Source of the DNA: Clostridia bacterium
Lineage (GTDB): Bacteria > Bacillota > Clostridia > Christensenellales > Aristaeellaceae
NCBI GenBank assembly: GCA_017937655.1
Contig: JAGBDE010000022.1
Span: 1 to 43,417, forward strand
Direction: 5' to 3'
Length of the DNA: 43,417 nucleotides
Position numbers and translations under genes: made by a program. Below the pieces are notes generated by a model. That model saw only the letters and a program-made list of their open reading frames with translations. It was not told the origin of the DNA and did no database searches. The first letter of the stretch is position 1. Every line of letters starts with the position of its first letter. Shown in pieces: positions 33,413 through 41,856 of this stretch.

Positions 33413-33895
33413 ATGGCTGTGAAGATCGTGGAAATCCAGAAGGAAAGCTGGCCTCAGGTGCGGCTCATCGGCAAGAAATACGATGGCGCGCCCAACTGGG
33501 GCGAATGGTGGGCAAACGACTGGTTTTCCAGGCTGGAGTGTAGTCCCCGCCACCCCATGAACCAGGATGCGTTCGTCGGCGCGGTGCGGATCAGAGACGG
33601 CAAGCCGCAGCGGTGGATCGGCATGTTTTTCCCCACGGAAACCGTGGCCCCGGAAGGGTTTGAGTGGGTGGACATCGGCCCTTTGGACTATGCGGTGTGT
33701 TATCTGCAAGCCCCGGACGGCAGCGGCGATTTCTACTCCATGGAAACCCATGAACAATGCCTTGCCGCGCTGAAAGCCCAGGGCCTGACCCGCAAGGAAG
33801 GCGACTGGTGCTTCGAGCGCTACCAATGCCCCCGCTTTACTACGCCTGACGCCCAGGGCAACGTGATCCTGGATTACGGCGTTTCCATTCTGTGA
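33413..33895 (+). CDS. GyrI-like (effector-binding type) protein inside the pyr operon
   Basis: A 160-residue soluble protein without a DNA-binding domain. The strings ARLIGKKY-like VRLIGKKYDG, WGEWWANDWF, DAFVGAVRI, WIGMFFPTETVAPEGFEWVDIGPLDYAVCYL and ERYQCPRFTTPDAQGNVILDYG resemble the GyrI-like small-molecule-binding domain that is fused to AraC- or MerR-type regulators or found alone. AAGGAGG lies upstream of the ATG. It is set between pyrF and pyrE with gaps of 21 and 20 bp, so it is co-transcribed with UMP synthesis genes. It may bind a metabolite; no reaction is known. The domain call is from motif memory. Confidence 0.8.
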   Translation: MAVKIVEIQKESWPQVRLIGKKYDGAPNWGEWWANDWFSRLECSPRHPMNQDAFVGAVRIRDGKPQRWIGMFFPTETVAPEGFEWVDIGPLDYAVCYLQAPDGSGDFYSMETHEQCLAALKAQGLTRKEGDWCFERYQCPRFTTPDAQGNVILDYGVSIL

Positions 33896-33915
33896 GATGA
33901 AAAGGAGATAAGAAC

Positions 33916-34572
33916 ATGGAAGCTTACAAGAGAGAGTTTATCAAGTTTCTGGAAGGCGCCGGCGTTCTGAAATTCGGCGATTTCACCGCCAAGTCCGGCC
34001 GCAAGATTCCCTACTTCATCAACGCCGGCGATATCAAGACCGGCGAGCAGATCGCCAAGCTGGGCGAGTTCTACGCCAAGGCCTATCTGGAGAAGGTGGG
34101 CAACCGCCGCACCGTGCTTTATGGCCCCGCCTACAAGGGCATTTCCATCGCTGTGTCTTCTTCCATCGCTCTCAGCAAGGAAGGCCTGGACGTTCCCTTC
34201 TTCTTCAACCGCAAGGAAGCCAAGGATCACGGCGAGGGCGGCGTGTTCGTGGGCTACGTGCCCAAGGCCGGTGAAGAAGTGGTCATCGTGGAAGACGTGA
34301 TCACCGCCGGTACCGCCATCCGCGAGAGCATGGCCATCCTCAGCAACTTGGAAGACGTGAAGGTGGCCGCCACCTTCGTCATGGTGGACCGCAAGGAAAA
34401 GGGCAAGACCGACAAGAGCGCCATGAGCGAAGTGGAAGAGGAATTCGGCTTCCCGGTGTACTCCGTGGTGGATGTGTATGACATCATCGAGTACCTGGAG
34501 GAGGACGAAAAGAACGCCGAGAACGTGACCCGCATCAAGAACTACCTGGCTGTGAACGGAGCAAAAGCATGA
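33916..34572 (+). CDS. pyrE: Orotate phosphoribosyltransferase
   Basis: A 218-residue type I phosphoribosyltransferase that joins orotate and PRPP to OMP. It shows [52 protein letters not shown] (catalytic Lys loop) and the PRPP-binding motif [24 protein letters not shown] precedes the ATG. It overlaps pyrB by 4 bp. Confidence 0.97.
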   Translation: MEAYKREFIKFLEGAGVLKFGDFTAKSGRKIPYFINAGDIKTGEQIAKLGEFYAKAYLEKVGNRRTVLYGPAYKGISIAVSSSIALSKEGLDVPFFFNRKEAKDHGEGGVFVGYVPKAGEEVVIVEDVITAGTAIRESMAILSNLEDVKVAATFVMVDRKEKGKTDKSAMSEVEEEFGFPVYSVVDVYDIIEYLEEDEKNAENVTRIKNYLAVNGAKA

Positions 34573-35483
34573 GACATCTCATCGATATTCTGGATCTGAC
34601 CATCGAGGAAATCGACCAGCTGATTGAGACGGCTGAGGACATTATGGCAAATCCGGCCAAGTACGCCCATGTGTGCGACGGCAAGAAGCTGGCCACCCTG
34701 TTCTTTGAGCCCAGTACCCGCACCCGCCTGTCCTTTGAGGCGGCCATGATGGAGCTGGGCGGCAATGTGCTTGGCTTCTCCGAGGCCAGCTCTTCCAGCG
34801 CTTCCAAGGGAGAAAGCGTCTGTGATACGGTGCAGGTGGTGGGCTGCTATGCGGACATCATCGCCATGCGCCATCCCAAGGAAGGCGCGCCTGTGGCGGC
34901 TGCCTCTGTGTGTCCTGTGCCCATCATCAACGCAGGCGACGGCGGCCACAACCATCCCACCCAGACCCTGACCGACCTGCTCACCATCCGCAAGGAGAAG
35001 GGCCGACTGAACCAGCTGGTCATCGGCCTGTGCGGAGACCTGCAGTTTGGCCGGACGGTGCACAGCCTGATCAACGCCATGAGCCGTTACAAGAGCATCC
35101 GCTTCGTGCTGATCTCTCCCAACGAGCTGAAGGTGCCTGAGTACATCAAGGAAAACATGCACCGGGACAAGGTCAGCTACATGGAAGTGGAGCGGCTGGA
35201 GGACGTCATCGGCACGCTGGACATCCTGTACATGACCCGTGTGCAGCGGGAGCGTTTCTTCAATGAGGCCGACTACGTCCGCCTGAAGGACAGCTACATC
35301 CTGGACACCGAGAAGATGAAAATGGCCCGGAAGGATCTGTGCGTGATGCATCCCCTGCCACGGGTCAACGAGATCAGCCGGGCCGTGGACAGTGACCCCA
35401 GGGCCGCTTATTTCCGCCAGGCCATGTACGGCAAGTACATCCGCGAGGCCCTGATCATGAAGCTGCTGGGGGTGGAAGCATGA
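34569..35483 (+). CDS. pyrB: Aspartate carbamoyltransferase catalytic subunit
   Basis: A 304-residue enzyme that joins carbamoyl phosphate and aspartate. The carbamoyl-phosphate loop [13 protein letters not shown], the [10 protein letters not shown] mobile loop, [21 protein letters not shown] and the aspartate-site HPLPRVNEI are complete. Both the start (ATGA with pyrE) and the end (ATGA with pyrI) overlap neighbours, so subunit synthesis is coupled. It consumes the product of CarAB. Confidence 0.97.
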   Translation: MRHLIDILDLTIEEIDQLIETAEDIMANPAKYAHVCDGKKLATLFFEPSTRTRLSFEAAMMELGGNVLGFSEASSSSASKGESVCDTVQVVGCYADIIAMRHPKEGAPVAAASVCPVPIINAGDGGHNHPTQTLTDLLTIRKEKGRLNQLVIGLCGDLQFGRTVHSLINAMSRYKSIRFVLISPNELKVPEYIKENMHRDKVSYMEVERLEDVIGTLDILYMTRVQRERFFNEADYVRLKDSYILDTEKMKMARKDLCVMHPLPRVNEISRAVDSDPRAAYFRQAMYGKYIREALIMKLLGVEA

Positions 35484-35908
35484 ACATTGACAGCATCCAG
35501 AACGGTTACGTCATCGACCATATCAAGGCCGGCCGGAGCATGGAGCTCTACCGCCACCTGAAGCTGGACAGCCTGGACTGCTCCATCGCCATCATCCAGA
35601 ACGCCAAGTCCGAGCGCATGGGCAGGAAGGACATCATTAAGATTGACCAGGAGATTCCCATTGACTGGGATATGCTGGGCTACATCGACCCGGACGTGAC
35701 GGTGAATGTGATCCGCGGCGGCAAGCGGGTGGAAAAGAAGCAGCTGAAAATGCCTGACCGGGTGGTCAACGTAATGCGCTGCAAGAATCCCCGCTGCATC
35801 TCCCAGGTGGAGCATGAGCTGGATCAGATTTTCACCCTGGCAGACCGGGAAAAACGCGTGTACCGCTGCCACTATTGCGAAACCGCTTATAAGCGCAGCG
35901 AAAAGTAA
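35480..35908 (+). CDS. pyrI: Aspartate carbamoyltransferase regulatory subunit
   Basis: A 142-residue allosteric subunit. The N-terminal nucleotide-binding domain contains [20 protein letters not shown] and [15 protein letters not shown]; the C-terminal zinc domain has four Cys in CKNPRC and CHYC. CTP/ATP control of the holoenzyme is expected from the family. Its presence makes PyrB a regulated enzyme, a likely reason why no pyrR gene is found in this operon. It is the last operon gene. Confidence 0.96.
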   Translation: MNIDSIQNGYVIDHIKAGRSMELYRHLKLDSLDCSIAIIQNAKSERMGRKDIIKIDQEIPIDWDMLGYIDPDVTVNVIRGGKRVEKKQLKMPDRVVNVMRCKNPRCISQVEHELDQIFTLADREKRVYRCHYCETAYKRSEK

Positions 35909-35917
35909 AAAATCTAT

Positions 35918-35949
35918 GGCCGCCGGGGCAAAACGCTCGGGCGGCCGTT
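35918..35949 (+). terminator. Probable terminator of the pyr operon
   Basis: GGCCGCC (35918-35924) pairs with GGCGGCC (35940-35946), followed by GTTTGTG; the T tract is short. Confidence 0.6.
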
Positions 35950-35985
35950 TGTGTTCTTTGGCGGGAAATTTGTCCGCTTTTGGGA

Positions 35986-36014
35986 TTGCTTTTTTTCAGG
36001 ATTTGATGTATATT
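35986..36014 (+). promoter_or_regulatory. Promoter of the cellobiose phosphorylase gene
   Basis: TTGCTT (35986-35991) and TATATT (36009-36014) are 17 bp apart, about 90 bp before the start codon. Confidence 0.7.
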
Positions 36015-36026
36015 GATTTTACGAAA

Positions 36027-36050
36027 ACGATTGAGATTCATTCTCGTCGT
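36027..36050. promoter_or_regulatory. Imperfect palindrome at the start point, possible sugar-repressor operator
   Basis: ACGATTGAGA and TTCTCGTCGT (8 of 10 positions complementary) flank TTCA just after the expected transcription start. The AAAACGATT half resembles LacI-family sites, but it is not a good cre match. It may control cellobiose phosphorylase by sugar supply. Confidence 0.4.
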
Positions 36051-36107
36051 TGAAAGGGAATCACCGCCCGGATGGGCGATCAACCAAACACAATGGAGGT
36101 ATGCAGC

Positions 36108-38549
36108 ATGGAATACGGCCATTTTAACGACGCGAGCTGTGAGTTTATCATCACTCGCCCGGACACTCCCTACCCCTGGATTAACTACCTGGGCAGCGAA
36201 GACTTCTTCTCCCTGATGAGCAACACTTCCGGCGGATACACCTTCTACAAGGATGCCCGCCTGCTCCGTATGACCCGCTATCGCTACAACAACGTGCCCA
36301 CCGACGCCGGCGGACATTACTTCTACATCAACGACGGCGGCCTGGTGTGGAACCCCGGCTGGCAGCCCACCCAGACCCCTCTGGACAGCTATGAGTGCCA
36401 CATCGGTACCGGCTATACCCAGATCATCTCCTCCAAGAACGGCGTGAAGGCCACCCAGACCGTCATGGTTCCCCGTGGCTTCAAGGCGGAAGTGACCCGC
36501 GTCACCCTGACCAACGAAGGCAGCGAAGCCAAGAACCTATCCCTGTACAGCTTCATCGAGTTCTGCCTGTGGAACGCTCAGGATGACTCCACCAACTTCC
36601 AGCGCAACTACGCCCTGGCCGAGATGGAATACGAAAACGGCGGCGCTACCATCTACCACAAGACTGAGTACCGCGAACGCCGCAACCACTATGCCGTTTA
36701 CTCCGTCAACAGCAAGATCGACGGCTTTGACACCAACCGTGAAGCCTTTATCGGCCTGTACAACGGCTTTGGCAACCCCCAGGTTGTCATGAACGACGCC
36801 CCCACCAACAGCGATACCCATGGCTGGGCTCCCATTGCCAGCCATTGCATCCGCATCAGCCTGAACCCCGGTGAAACCAAGAGCTTTATCTTCACCCTGG
36901 GCTACTGCGAGAACCCCGTTGACAAGAAGTGGGAATCCCACGGCGTGATCAACAAGGAGCCCGCTCATGCGCTGCTGAAGGAATTCCAGACTGACGAGCA
37001 GTTCGAAGAGAAGCTGGCCGCCCTGAAGGCTTACTGGGCTAAGCTGCTCAACCATTACACCATCCAGACCGCCGACGAGAAGCTGAACCGCCAGGTCAAC
37101 CTGTGGAACCAGTACCAGTGCATGGTCACCTTCAACATGAGCCGCAGCGCCAGCTACTTCGAGAGCGGCATCGGCCGTGGCATGGGCTTCCGTGACTGCA
37201 GCCAGGACCTGCTGGGCTTTGTCCACCTGATCCCCGAGCGCGCCCGCGCCCGTATCCTGGACATCGCCGCCACCCAGTTCCCGGACGGCAGCGCCTATCA
37301 CCAGTATCAGCCCCTGACCAAGCGCGGCAACATGGACGTTGGCTCCGGCTTCAACGATGACCCCCTGTGGCTGATCTACGCCGTCAGCGCCTACATCAAG
37401 GAAAGCGGCGACATGAGCATCCTGGACGAGGTTGTGGACTTTGACAACAACCACGAGCTGGCCGACACCATGATGGTTCACCTGAAGCGCTCCTTCCACT
37501 ACATCGCCGAGCACAAGGGCCCCCACAAGCTGCCTCTCATCGGCCGTGCCGACTGGAACGACTGCCTGAACCTGAACTGCTTCTCCGCCGAGCCCGGCGA
37601 GAGCTTCCAGACCGTGACCAACAACGATACCGGCATCGCCGAGAGCGTGTTTATCGCCGGTATGTACGTTGGCGTGGCCGACGACTATGCCAAGCTGTGC
37701 GACCTGCGCGGCGAGACCGAGGAAGCCGCCTTCGTGCGTGCTGAGAAGGCCGCTATGATCGAAGCCATCGAGAAGGACGGCTGGGACGGCGAATGGTTCC
37801 TGCGCGCCTACGACGCCTTTGGCAACAAGGTGGGCACCAACGAGACCGCCGAGGGCAAGATCTTCATCGAGCCCCAGGGCATGTGCGTCATGGCCCGTGT
37901 GGGCATCGAGAATGGCATGGCGCAGAAGGCCATGGATTCCACCAAGAAGTACCTGGAGTTTGAATACGGCTGCGTGCTGAACTACCCCGCTTACACCGAG
38001 TATCACCTCGAACTGGGCGAAATCAGCAGCTATCCTCCGGGATACAAGGAGAACGGCTCCGTGTTCTGCCACAACAATCCCTGGGTCATGATCGCCCAGA
38101 CCGAGCTGGGCCACGGCGATGCGGCTTTCGATCTGTACAAGAAGATTGCCCCCGCCTACATCCAGGACCAGAAGCTCCACCGTACCGAGCCCTACGTTTA
38201 CGCCCAGACCGTGAACGGCAAGGAAAGCTATCTGCCCGGCGAAGCCAAGAACAGCTGGCTGACCGGTACCTCTGCCTGGAACTTCTTCGCCATCAGCCAG
38301 GCCATCCTGGGCGTGAAGCCCCAGTTTGACGGCCTGATGATCGACCCCTGCCTGCCCGGCAGCCTGAAGGATGTCAGCATCCGTCGTGAATTCCGCGGCA
38401 ACGTGTACGAGATTAAGATCACGAACAACGCCGGCGGCGAAAAGGGCAAGATCACCCTGAAGGTGGACGGCAAGGCCATCGACGGCCAGGTTGTGCCGCT
38501 GCCCGAAGGACAGGGCAACACCATCCAGGTGGAAGCCTCTATCGACTAA
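36108..38549 (+). CDS. Cellobiose phosphorylase (GH94)
   Basis: An 813-residue cytosolic glycoside phosphorylase that splits cellobiose with phosphate into glucose 1-phosphate and glucose. It begins MEYGHFNDASCEFIITRPDTPYPWINYLG, as cellobiose phosphorylases do, and contains NMSRSASYFESGIGRGMGFRD, QYQPLTKRGNMDVGSGFNDDP, the catalytic Asp (D485) in GRADWNDCLN, and GYKENGSVFCHNNPW with the phosphate-site residues. The length matches the family (about 810-820). The ATG at 36108 has GGAGGT upstream; an upstream in-frame start at 36072 lacks one. No signal peptide. It is monocistronic. The product feeds phosphoglucomutase (400-2124). No cellobiose transporter is adjacent. Confidence 0.95.
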   Translation: MEYGHFNDASCEFIITRPDTPYPWINYLGSEDFFSLMSNTSGGYTFYKDARLLRMTRYRYNNVPTDAGGHYFYINDGGLVWNPGWQPTQTPLDSYECHIGTGYTQIISSKNGVKATQTVMVPRGFKAEVTRVTLTNEGSEAKNLSLYSFIEFCLWNAQDDSTNFQRNYALAEMEYENGGATIYHKTEYRERRNHYAVYSVNSKIDGFDTNREAFIGLYNGFGNPQVVMNDAPTNSDTHGWAPIASHCIRISLNPGETKSFIFTLGYCENPVDKKWESHGVINKEPAHALLKEFQTDEQFEEKLAALKAYWAKLLNHYTIQTADEKLNRQVNLWNQYQCMVTFNMSRSASYFESGIGRGMGFRDCSQDLLGFVHLIPERARARILDIAATQFPDGSAYHQYQPLTKRGNMDVGSGFNDDPLWLIYAVSAYIKESGDMSILDEVVDFDNNHELADTMMVHLKRSFHYIAEHKGPHKLPLIGRADWNDCLNLNCFSAEPGESFQTVTNNDTGIAESVFIAGMYVGVADDYAKLCDLRGETEEAAFVRAEKAAMIEAIEKDGWDGEWFLRAYDAFGNKVGTNETAEGKIFIEPQGMCVMARVGIENGMAQKAMDSTKKYLEFEYGCVLNYPAYTEYHLELGEISSYPPGYKENGSVFCHNNPWVMIAQTELGHGDAAFDLYKKIAPAYIQDQKLHRTEPYVYAQTVNGKESYLPGEAKNSWLTGTSAWNFFAISQAILGVKPQFDGLMIDPCLPGSLKDVSIRREFRGNVYEIKITNNAGGEKGKITLKVDGKAIDGQVVPLPEGQGNTIQVEASID

Positions 38550-38562
38550 AAAAACCAGATTG

Positions 38563-38597
38563 GGCCGCCGTATCTTCATGATGCGGCGGCCTTTTTT
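38563..38597 (+). terminator. Intrinsic terminator of the cellobiose phosphorylase gene
   Basis: GGCCGCCG (38563-38570) and CGGCGGCC (38584-38591) form a perfect stem, followed by TTTTTT. Confidence 0.9.
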
Positions 38598-38607
38598 GGT
38601 TTACGCA

Positions 38608-38637
38608 TTGAAACCGGCGGCCTGGCTATGCTATAAT
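38608..38637 (+). promoter_or_regulatory. Promoter of the NusG-II/Gx/FMN/ApbE operon
   Basis: TTGAAA (38608-38613) and TATAAT (38632-38637) are 18 bp apart, with an extended -10 TG at 38629-38630. It begins right after the T run of the preceding terminator. Confidence 0.8.
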
Positions 38638-38671
38638 AAGCAGTACATTCTTGCAAAAATGGGGAGGAGCT

Positions 38672-39076
38672 ATGAAGCGCAAGGATCTGATCATCCTGCT
38701 GGCGGTGCTGGCGCTGGCGCTGGCAGCGTTCCTGACCCGGGAGATGTGGAGCGGCGCCCTTGGCATGGGGGAGGACGTTCCCCGGCTGAGGATTTCCATC
38801 GGGGGCGTGGTGGAACGTGAGATCCCCCTGAACAAAACCGATACCATCGAGCTTTTGCAGGAAGACGGAAAGCGCAACGTGGTCAGCATGTTCCCCGGCG
38901 GATTCGTCATGCAGGAAAGCAACTGCCATAATCAGGACTGCATCCACCAGGGCGAGGTCACCGTTGACAACGTGGATACCCGGCTGCTCTACCACCAGAT
39001 CATCTGCCTGCCCAACCAGGTGGTGCTGGAGATGGTGGACGGCGAGGAAACCCAGCTGCTGGAGGTTCTGCCGTGA
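38672..39076 (+). CDS. NusG domain II-containing membrane-anchored protein
   Basis: A 134-residue protein with one N-terminal membrane anchor (DLIILLAVLALALAAFLT) and an extracytoplasmic beta domain (PRLRISIGGVVEREIPL...VSMFPGGFVMQESNCHNQDC...IICLPNQVVLEMV) of the NusG-II type, which has no link to transcription factor NusG itself beyond the fold. The Cys pair NCHNQDC and the CLPN loop are typical. Proteins of this family sit beside Gx transporter and ApbE genes in flavin-based electron-transfer loci, where I recall the name EetA. GGGGAGG precedes the ATG; it overlaps the next gene by 4 bp. Confidence 0.85.
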   Translation: MKRKDLIILLAVLALALAAFLTREMWSGALGMGEDVPRLRISIGGVVEREIPLNKTDTIELLQEDGKRNVVSMFPGGFVMQESNCHNQDCIHQGEVTVDNVDTRLLYHQIICLPNQVVLEMVDGEETQLLEVLP

Positions 39077-39588
39077 ATAGAACCCAACGCTTAGCCCTGT
39101 GCGCCATGCTGGTGGCGCTGATGATGATTTTGAGCTACGTGGAGGCCCGGATTCCCGTATCCACGGTGCCGGGCATCAAGCTGGGCCTGGCCAACTGCGT
39201 GCTGCTGACGGGCCTGTTCTGGCTTCCCGGCGGCGACTGCTGGGCCATCATGGTCATCCGGGTGCTGCTCAGCGGCCTGCTCTTTTCCGGCCCCATGGCC
39301 ATTATTTACAGCCTGGCCGGCGGATGCCTCAGCCTGCTCCTGATGCAGCTGCTTCGCAAAATTCCCGGCTTCAGCCCGGTGGGCATCGGCATGGCCGGCG
39401 GCGCGGCCCACAACCTGGCCCAGGTGGTGACCGCCATCCTGATCCTCAAAACACCGTCACTGGTGGTGCAGCTGGCCATTCTGCTGCCTGTGGGCGCAGG
39501 CATGGGCGCTGTGACCGGCCTCATCGCAACCATATTGACCAAAAGAATCAAACTTCCGCAGCAAGGCTTGCCAAAGAAAGGAATGTAG
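39073..39588 (+). CDS. Gx transporter family protein (heptaprenyl diphosphate synthase component I family)
   Basis: A 171-residue membrane protein with five to six hydrophobic segments, beginning MNRTQRLALCAMLVALMMILSYVEARIP. The motif PGIKLGLANCVLL and GGAAHNLAQVV are landmarks of the Pfam family once named heptaprenyl diphosphate synthase component I, now often called Gx transporter; it looks like a small ECF S component. The GTG start at 39073 overlaps the previous stop. In electron-transfer loci of Listeria and lactobacilli I recall this family as EetB. The substrate is not established. Confidence 0.88.
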   Translation: MNRTQRLALCAMLVALMMILSYVEARIPVSTVPGIKLGLANCVLLTGLFWLPGGDCWAIMVIRVLLSGLLFSGPMAIIYSLAGGCLSLLLMQLLRKIPGFSPVGIGMAGGAAHNLAQVVTAILILKTPSLVVQLAILLPVGAGMGAVTGLIATILTKRIKLPQQGLPKKGM

Positions 39589-39592
39589 CGTC

Positions 39593-40117
39593 ATGAACAA
39601 GAACCCCTGGATCGTCCTGTGTATTATTACCATCGTCGCCGGTCTGGCTCTGGGCGCCACCTACATGATCACCAAGGGCCCCATCGAACAGCAGGAGCAG
39701 CAGGTGCTGCAGGCTGCCCTGGGCGATGTGTTCCCCGGCGCTACCTTCGCCGCCATCGAAGAGACCCCTGAAGGCCTGGACGGCCTCTACGAAGCCAAGC
39801 TGGATGGCGAGCTGGCCGGTTACGTGGGCCAGATCACCGTGAGCGGCTATAAGCCCGGCATCGTCATCGTTCTGGGCGTCGACCTGGAAGGCAAGATTAC
39901 CGGCATCAACGTGGGCGGCACCACCTTCGCAGAATCTCCCGGATTCGGCACCCGCACCCGTGAGCCGGAATTCACCACCCAGTTCATCGGCCTGGACAGC
40001 GCTCCCGTCATGGGCGAGAACGTGGATGGTATCTCCGGCGTTACCGTCAGTTCCAAGGCGGTCATCGGCGGCACCAACAGCATCTACACCGCCATTGAGC
40101 CGCTGCTGGCAAAGTAA
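39593..40117 (+). CDS. FMN-binding domain protein (RnfG-like)
   Basis: A 174-residue protein with an N-terminal membrane anchor (WIVLCIITIVAGLALGATYMI) and an extracytoplasmic FMN-binding domain (GYKPGIVIVLGVDLEGKITGI...ESPGFGTR). The flavinylation motif D-x2-SG-A-T appears as DGISGVT, with T151 the likely acceptor of covalent FMN, to be attached by the ApbE encoded next. It resembles a stand-alone RnfG/NqrC-type subunit that carries electrons on the outer face of the membrane. No other Rnf subunits are in the window. AAAGGA lies upstream of the ATG. Confidence 0.9.
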   Translation: MNKNPWIVLCIITIVAGLALGATYMITKGPIEQQEQQVLQAALGDVFPGATFAAIEETPEGLDGLYEAKLDGELAGYVGQITVSGYKPGIVIVLGVDLEGKITGINVGGTTFAESPGFGTRTREPEFTTQFIGLDSAPVMGENVDGISGVTVSSKAVIGGTNSIYTAIEPLLAK

Positions 40118-40133
40118 ATCATTGGCTGACTGT

Positions 40134-40167
40134 CAGGGCTTGCAGACAAACCTGCAGGCCCTGTTTT
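40134..40167 (+). terminator. Hairpin between the FMN-protein gene and apbE
   Basis: CAGGGCTTGCAG (40134-40145) pairs with CTGCAGGCCCTG (40152-40163), with one mismatch, and is followed by TTTT. It could end part of the transcripts so that less apbE than FMN protein is made. Confidence 0.65.
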
Positions 40168-40186
40168 GCTGAAAGGAGGAGCAACC

Positions 40187-41224
40187 GTGCGCAAAGTTTT
40201 CTGCGCCGTGCTGATCATTGCGGCGCTGGCCCTGTGTTTTGTCGGCCAGGCCGACGTGCAGAAATACCAGCTGCAGTTTTTTGACGTGTTCGACACCTTT
40301 TCCCAGATCACCATTTATTCGGACAACAAGCAGCTGGCCCAGAAGGTGACGGCCGACGCCCACGATGTGCTGCTGGAATGCCACCAGCTGTTTGACATCT
40401 ACAACGATTATCCCGGCCTGAACAACCTCAAGACCATCAACGACATGGCAGGAAAGGCCCCCGTTCAGGTGGACGACAAGCTGTTTGAGCTGATCCGCTT
40501 CGGCAAGGAGATGTATTACCGCACCGGCGGCAGGCTGAACATTGCCATGGGTGGGGTGCTGCGCATCTGGCATGACCACCGGGAAGCCGGCATGGCCGAT
40601 CCCGCGAAAGCCACCCTGCCGGACATGGCTGATCTCCGCGCCGCGGCAGCCACCGCCAATGTGGACAACATCATCCTGGACGAAGAAAACCGCACCGTGT
40701 TTTTGGCCGATCCCAACATGTCTTTGGACGTGGGGGCCATCGGCAAGGGTTTTGGCGTGGAGATGGCCGCCCGCACCATTGAGGCTTCCGGTGCCACCAA
40801 CGTGCTTCTGGACATTGGCGGCAACGTGCGGGCCATCGGCGTACGCAGCGAAAACACCCCCTGGCGGGTGGGCGTGCAGAACCCGGATCTTTCTTCCGAT
40901 CAGCCCTACCTGACCGTCACGTCCCTTCGGGATCTGTCCCTGGTTTCCAGCGGCGACTACCAGCGGACCTACACGGTGGACGGCAAGGCGTATCATCACA
41001 TCGTCCATCCTGAAACGCTGATGCCCGCGGAATATTTCCACCAGGTGACGGTTCTCACCCGTGATTCCGGCCTGGCCGACGGCCTGTCCACCGCCCTGTT
41101 CCTGATGCCTCTGGAGGAGGGTCAGGCGCTGGTAGACAGTCTGGACGGCGTGGAGGTCATGTGGGTCCTGATGGACGGCACCGTGGTCAGGAGCGACGGC
41201 TTTGCGGCGTTTGCAGGGGAATGA
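40187..41224 (+). CDS. apbE: FAD:protein FMN transferase
   Basis: A 345-residue enzyme that transfers FMN from FAD to a Thr of target proteins, here most likely T151 of the FMN-binding protein encoded just upstream. It starts at GTG (40187) with AAAGGAGGA upstream; residues 1-23 form a membrane anchor or signal (VRKVFCAVLIIAALALCFVG), placing the enzyme outside. Family motifs: FDVFDTFSQITIY, DIYNDYPGLNNL, YRTGGRLNIAMG, SLDVGAIGKGFGVEMAA, LLDIGGNVRAIG and the metal-site TRDSGLADGLSTALFLM. A lipobox is not obvious, although C16 is within the hydrophobic stretch. Confidence 0.94.
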   Translation: MRKVFCAVLIIAALALCFVGQADVQKYQLQFFDVFDTFSQITIYSDNKQLAQKVTADAHDVLLECHQLFDIYNDYPGLNNLKTINDMAGKAPVQVDDKLFELIRFGKEMYYRTGGRLNIAMGGVLRIWHDHREAGMADPAKATLPDMADLRAAAATANVDNIILDEENRTVFLADPNMSLDVGAIGKGFGVEMAARTIEASGATNVLLDIGGNVRAIGVRSENTPWRVGVQNPDLSSDQPYLTVTSLRDLSLVSSGDYQRTYTVDGKAYHHIVHPETLMPAEYFHQVTVLTRDSGLADGLSTALFLMPLEEGQALVDSLDGVEVMWVLMDGTVVRSDGFAAFAGE

Positions 41225-41718
41225 GAAGGGAAGTGTTTTCTTTGATTGAAATACGGGCACTTCGAAAAACAAGCCTTGCGAACATAGTCGGCTGGTGTCA
41301 GGACAGGGACGCGGATTTTTTGTACCAATGGGCTGGCAAAGGATATGAGTATCCTCTGACTGCACAGCAAATCGAAACCAGGCTGGCGAATGGTGCGGAG
41401 ATATTTGAGGCTGTTTTGGATGACAACGTGGTTGCCACCATTGAGATCATCGCCCGGGAAGAAAAAGGCACAGCTTTGATGGGCAGATACTTGCTGAATC
41501 CAGCCCTTGCCGGGCAGGGGCTAGGTACCCTTGTGCTCAAGGCATTTATGGCTGATTGCGAAAGAAAGCTGGGCATTAAAAAGCTTCAACTGTTTGTGTT
41601 TGACTTCAACCTATCAGCGCAGAAATGTTATCAGAAATGCGGTTTTGTTGAGGCGGAAACCGTGATCAGGCCTAACGGGTGGAAAGCCATCCGCATGGAA
41701 AAGACGCTGGGGGAATGA
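41221..41718 (+). CDS. GNAT-family N-acetyltransferase
   Basis: A 165-residue acetyltransferase. The acetyl-CoA motif is visible in GRYLLNPALAGQGLGTLVLKAFMADC, followed by LQLFVFDFNLSAQKCYQKCGFVEAE, the typical C-terminal GNAT half. The ATG at 41221 overlaps the apbE stop (ATGA) but lacks a well-placed ribosome binding site; a TTG at 41242 with GAAGGGAAG eight bases upstream is the alternative and would give MIEIRAL. The gene is visibly more A/T-rich than the operon before it and stands next to a recombinase, so recent transfer is possible. The substrate is unknown. Confidence 0.85.
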   Translation: MRREVFSLIEIRALRKTSLANIVGWCQDRDADFLYQWAGKGYEYPLTAQQIETRLANGAEIFEAVLDDNVVATIEIIAREEKGTALMGRYLLNPALAGQGLGTLVLKAFMADCERKLGIKKLQLFVFDFNLSAQKCYQKCGFVEAETVIRPNGWKAIRMEKTLGE

Positions 41719-41835
41719 TTGTTTCTGATAATTAGTTGCGCTTCTTCTGTTAGTTTCTGCATGTGATAGAGCACTAAAGGGCAATTCGATTTGCTTTGCT
41801 ATATATGAGAATCTATTTGAATGTGTAAAGAAAAA

Positions 41836-41855
41836 ACCTGCACTTAAGTGCAGGT
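41836..41855. terminator. Palindromic terminator of the serine recombinase gene
   Basis: ACCTGCACTT-AAGTGCAGGT is a perfect 20-bp palindrome two bases from the recombinase stop. T runs flank it on both strands (TTTT to the right, TTTTTT on the minus strand), so it can act for both the recombinase gene and the acetyltransferase gene. Confidence 0.8.
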
Positions 41856-41856
41856 T

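Noticed and set aside
36537-38579. 680-codon minus-strand frame opposite cellobiose phosphorylase
   Set aside because: Shadow frame; the plus strand carries a full GH94 enzyme.
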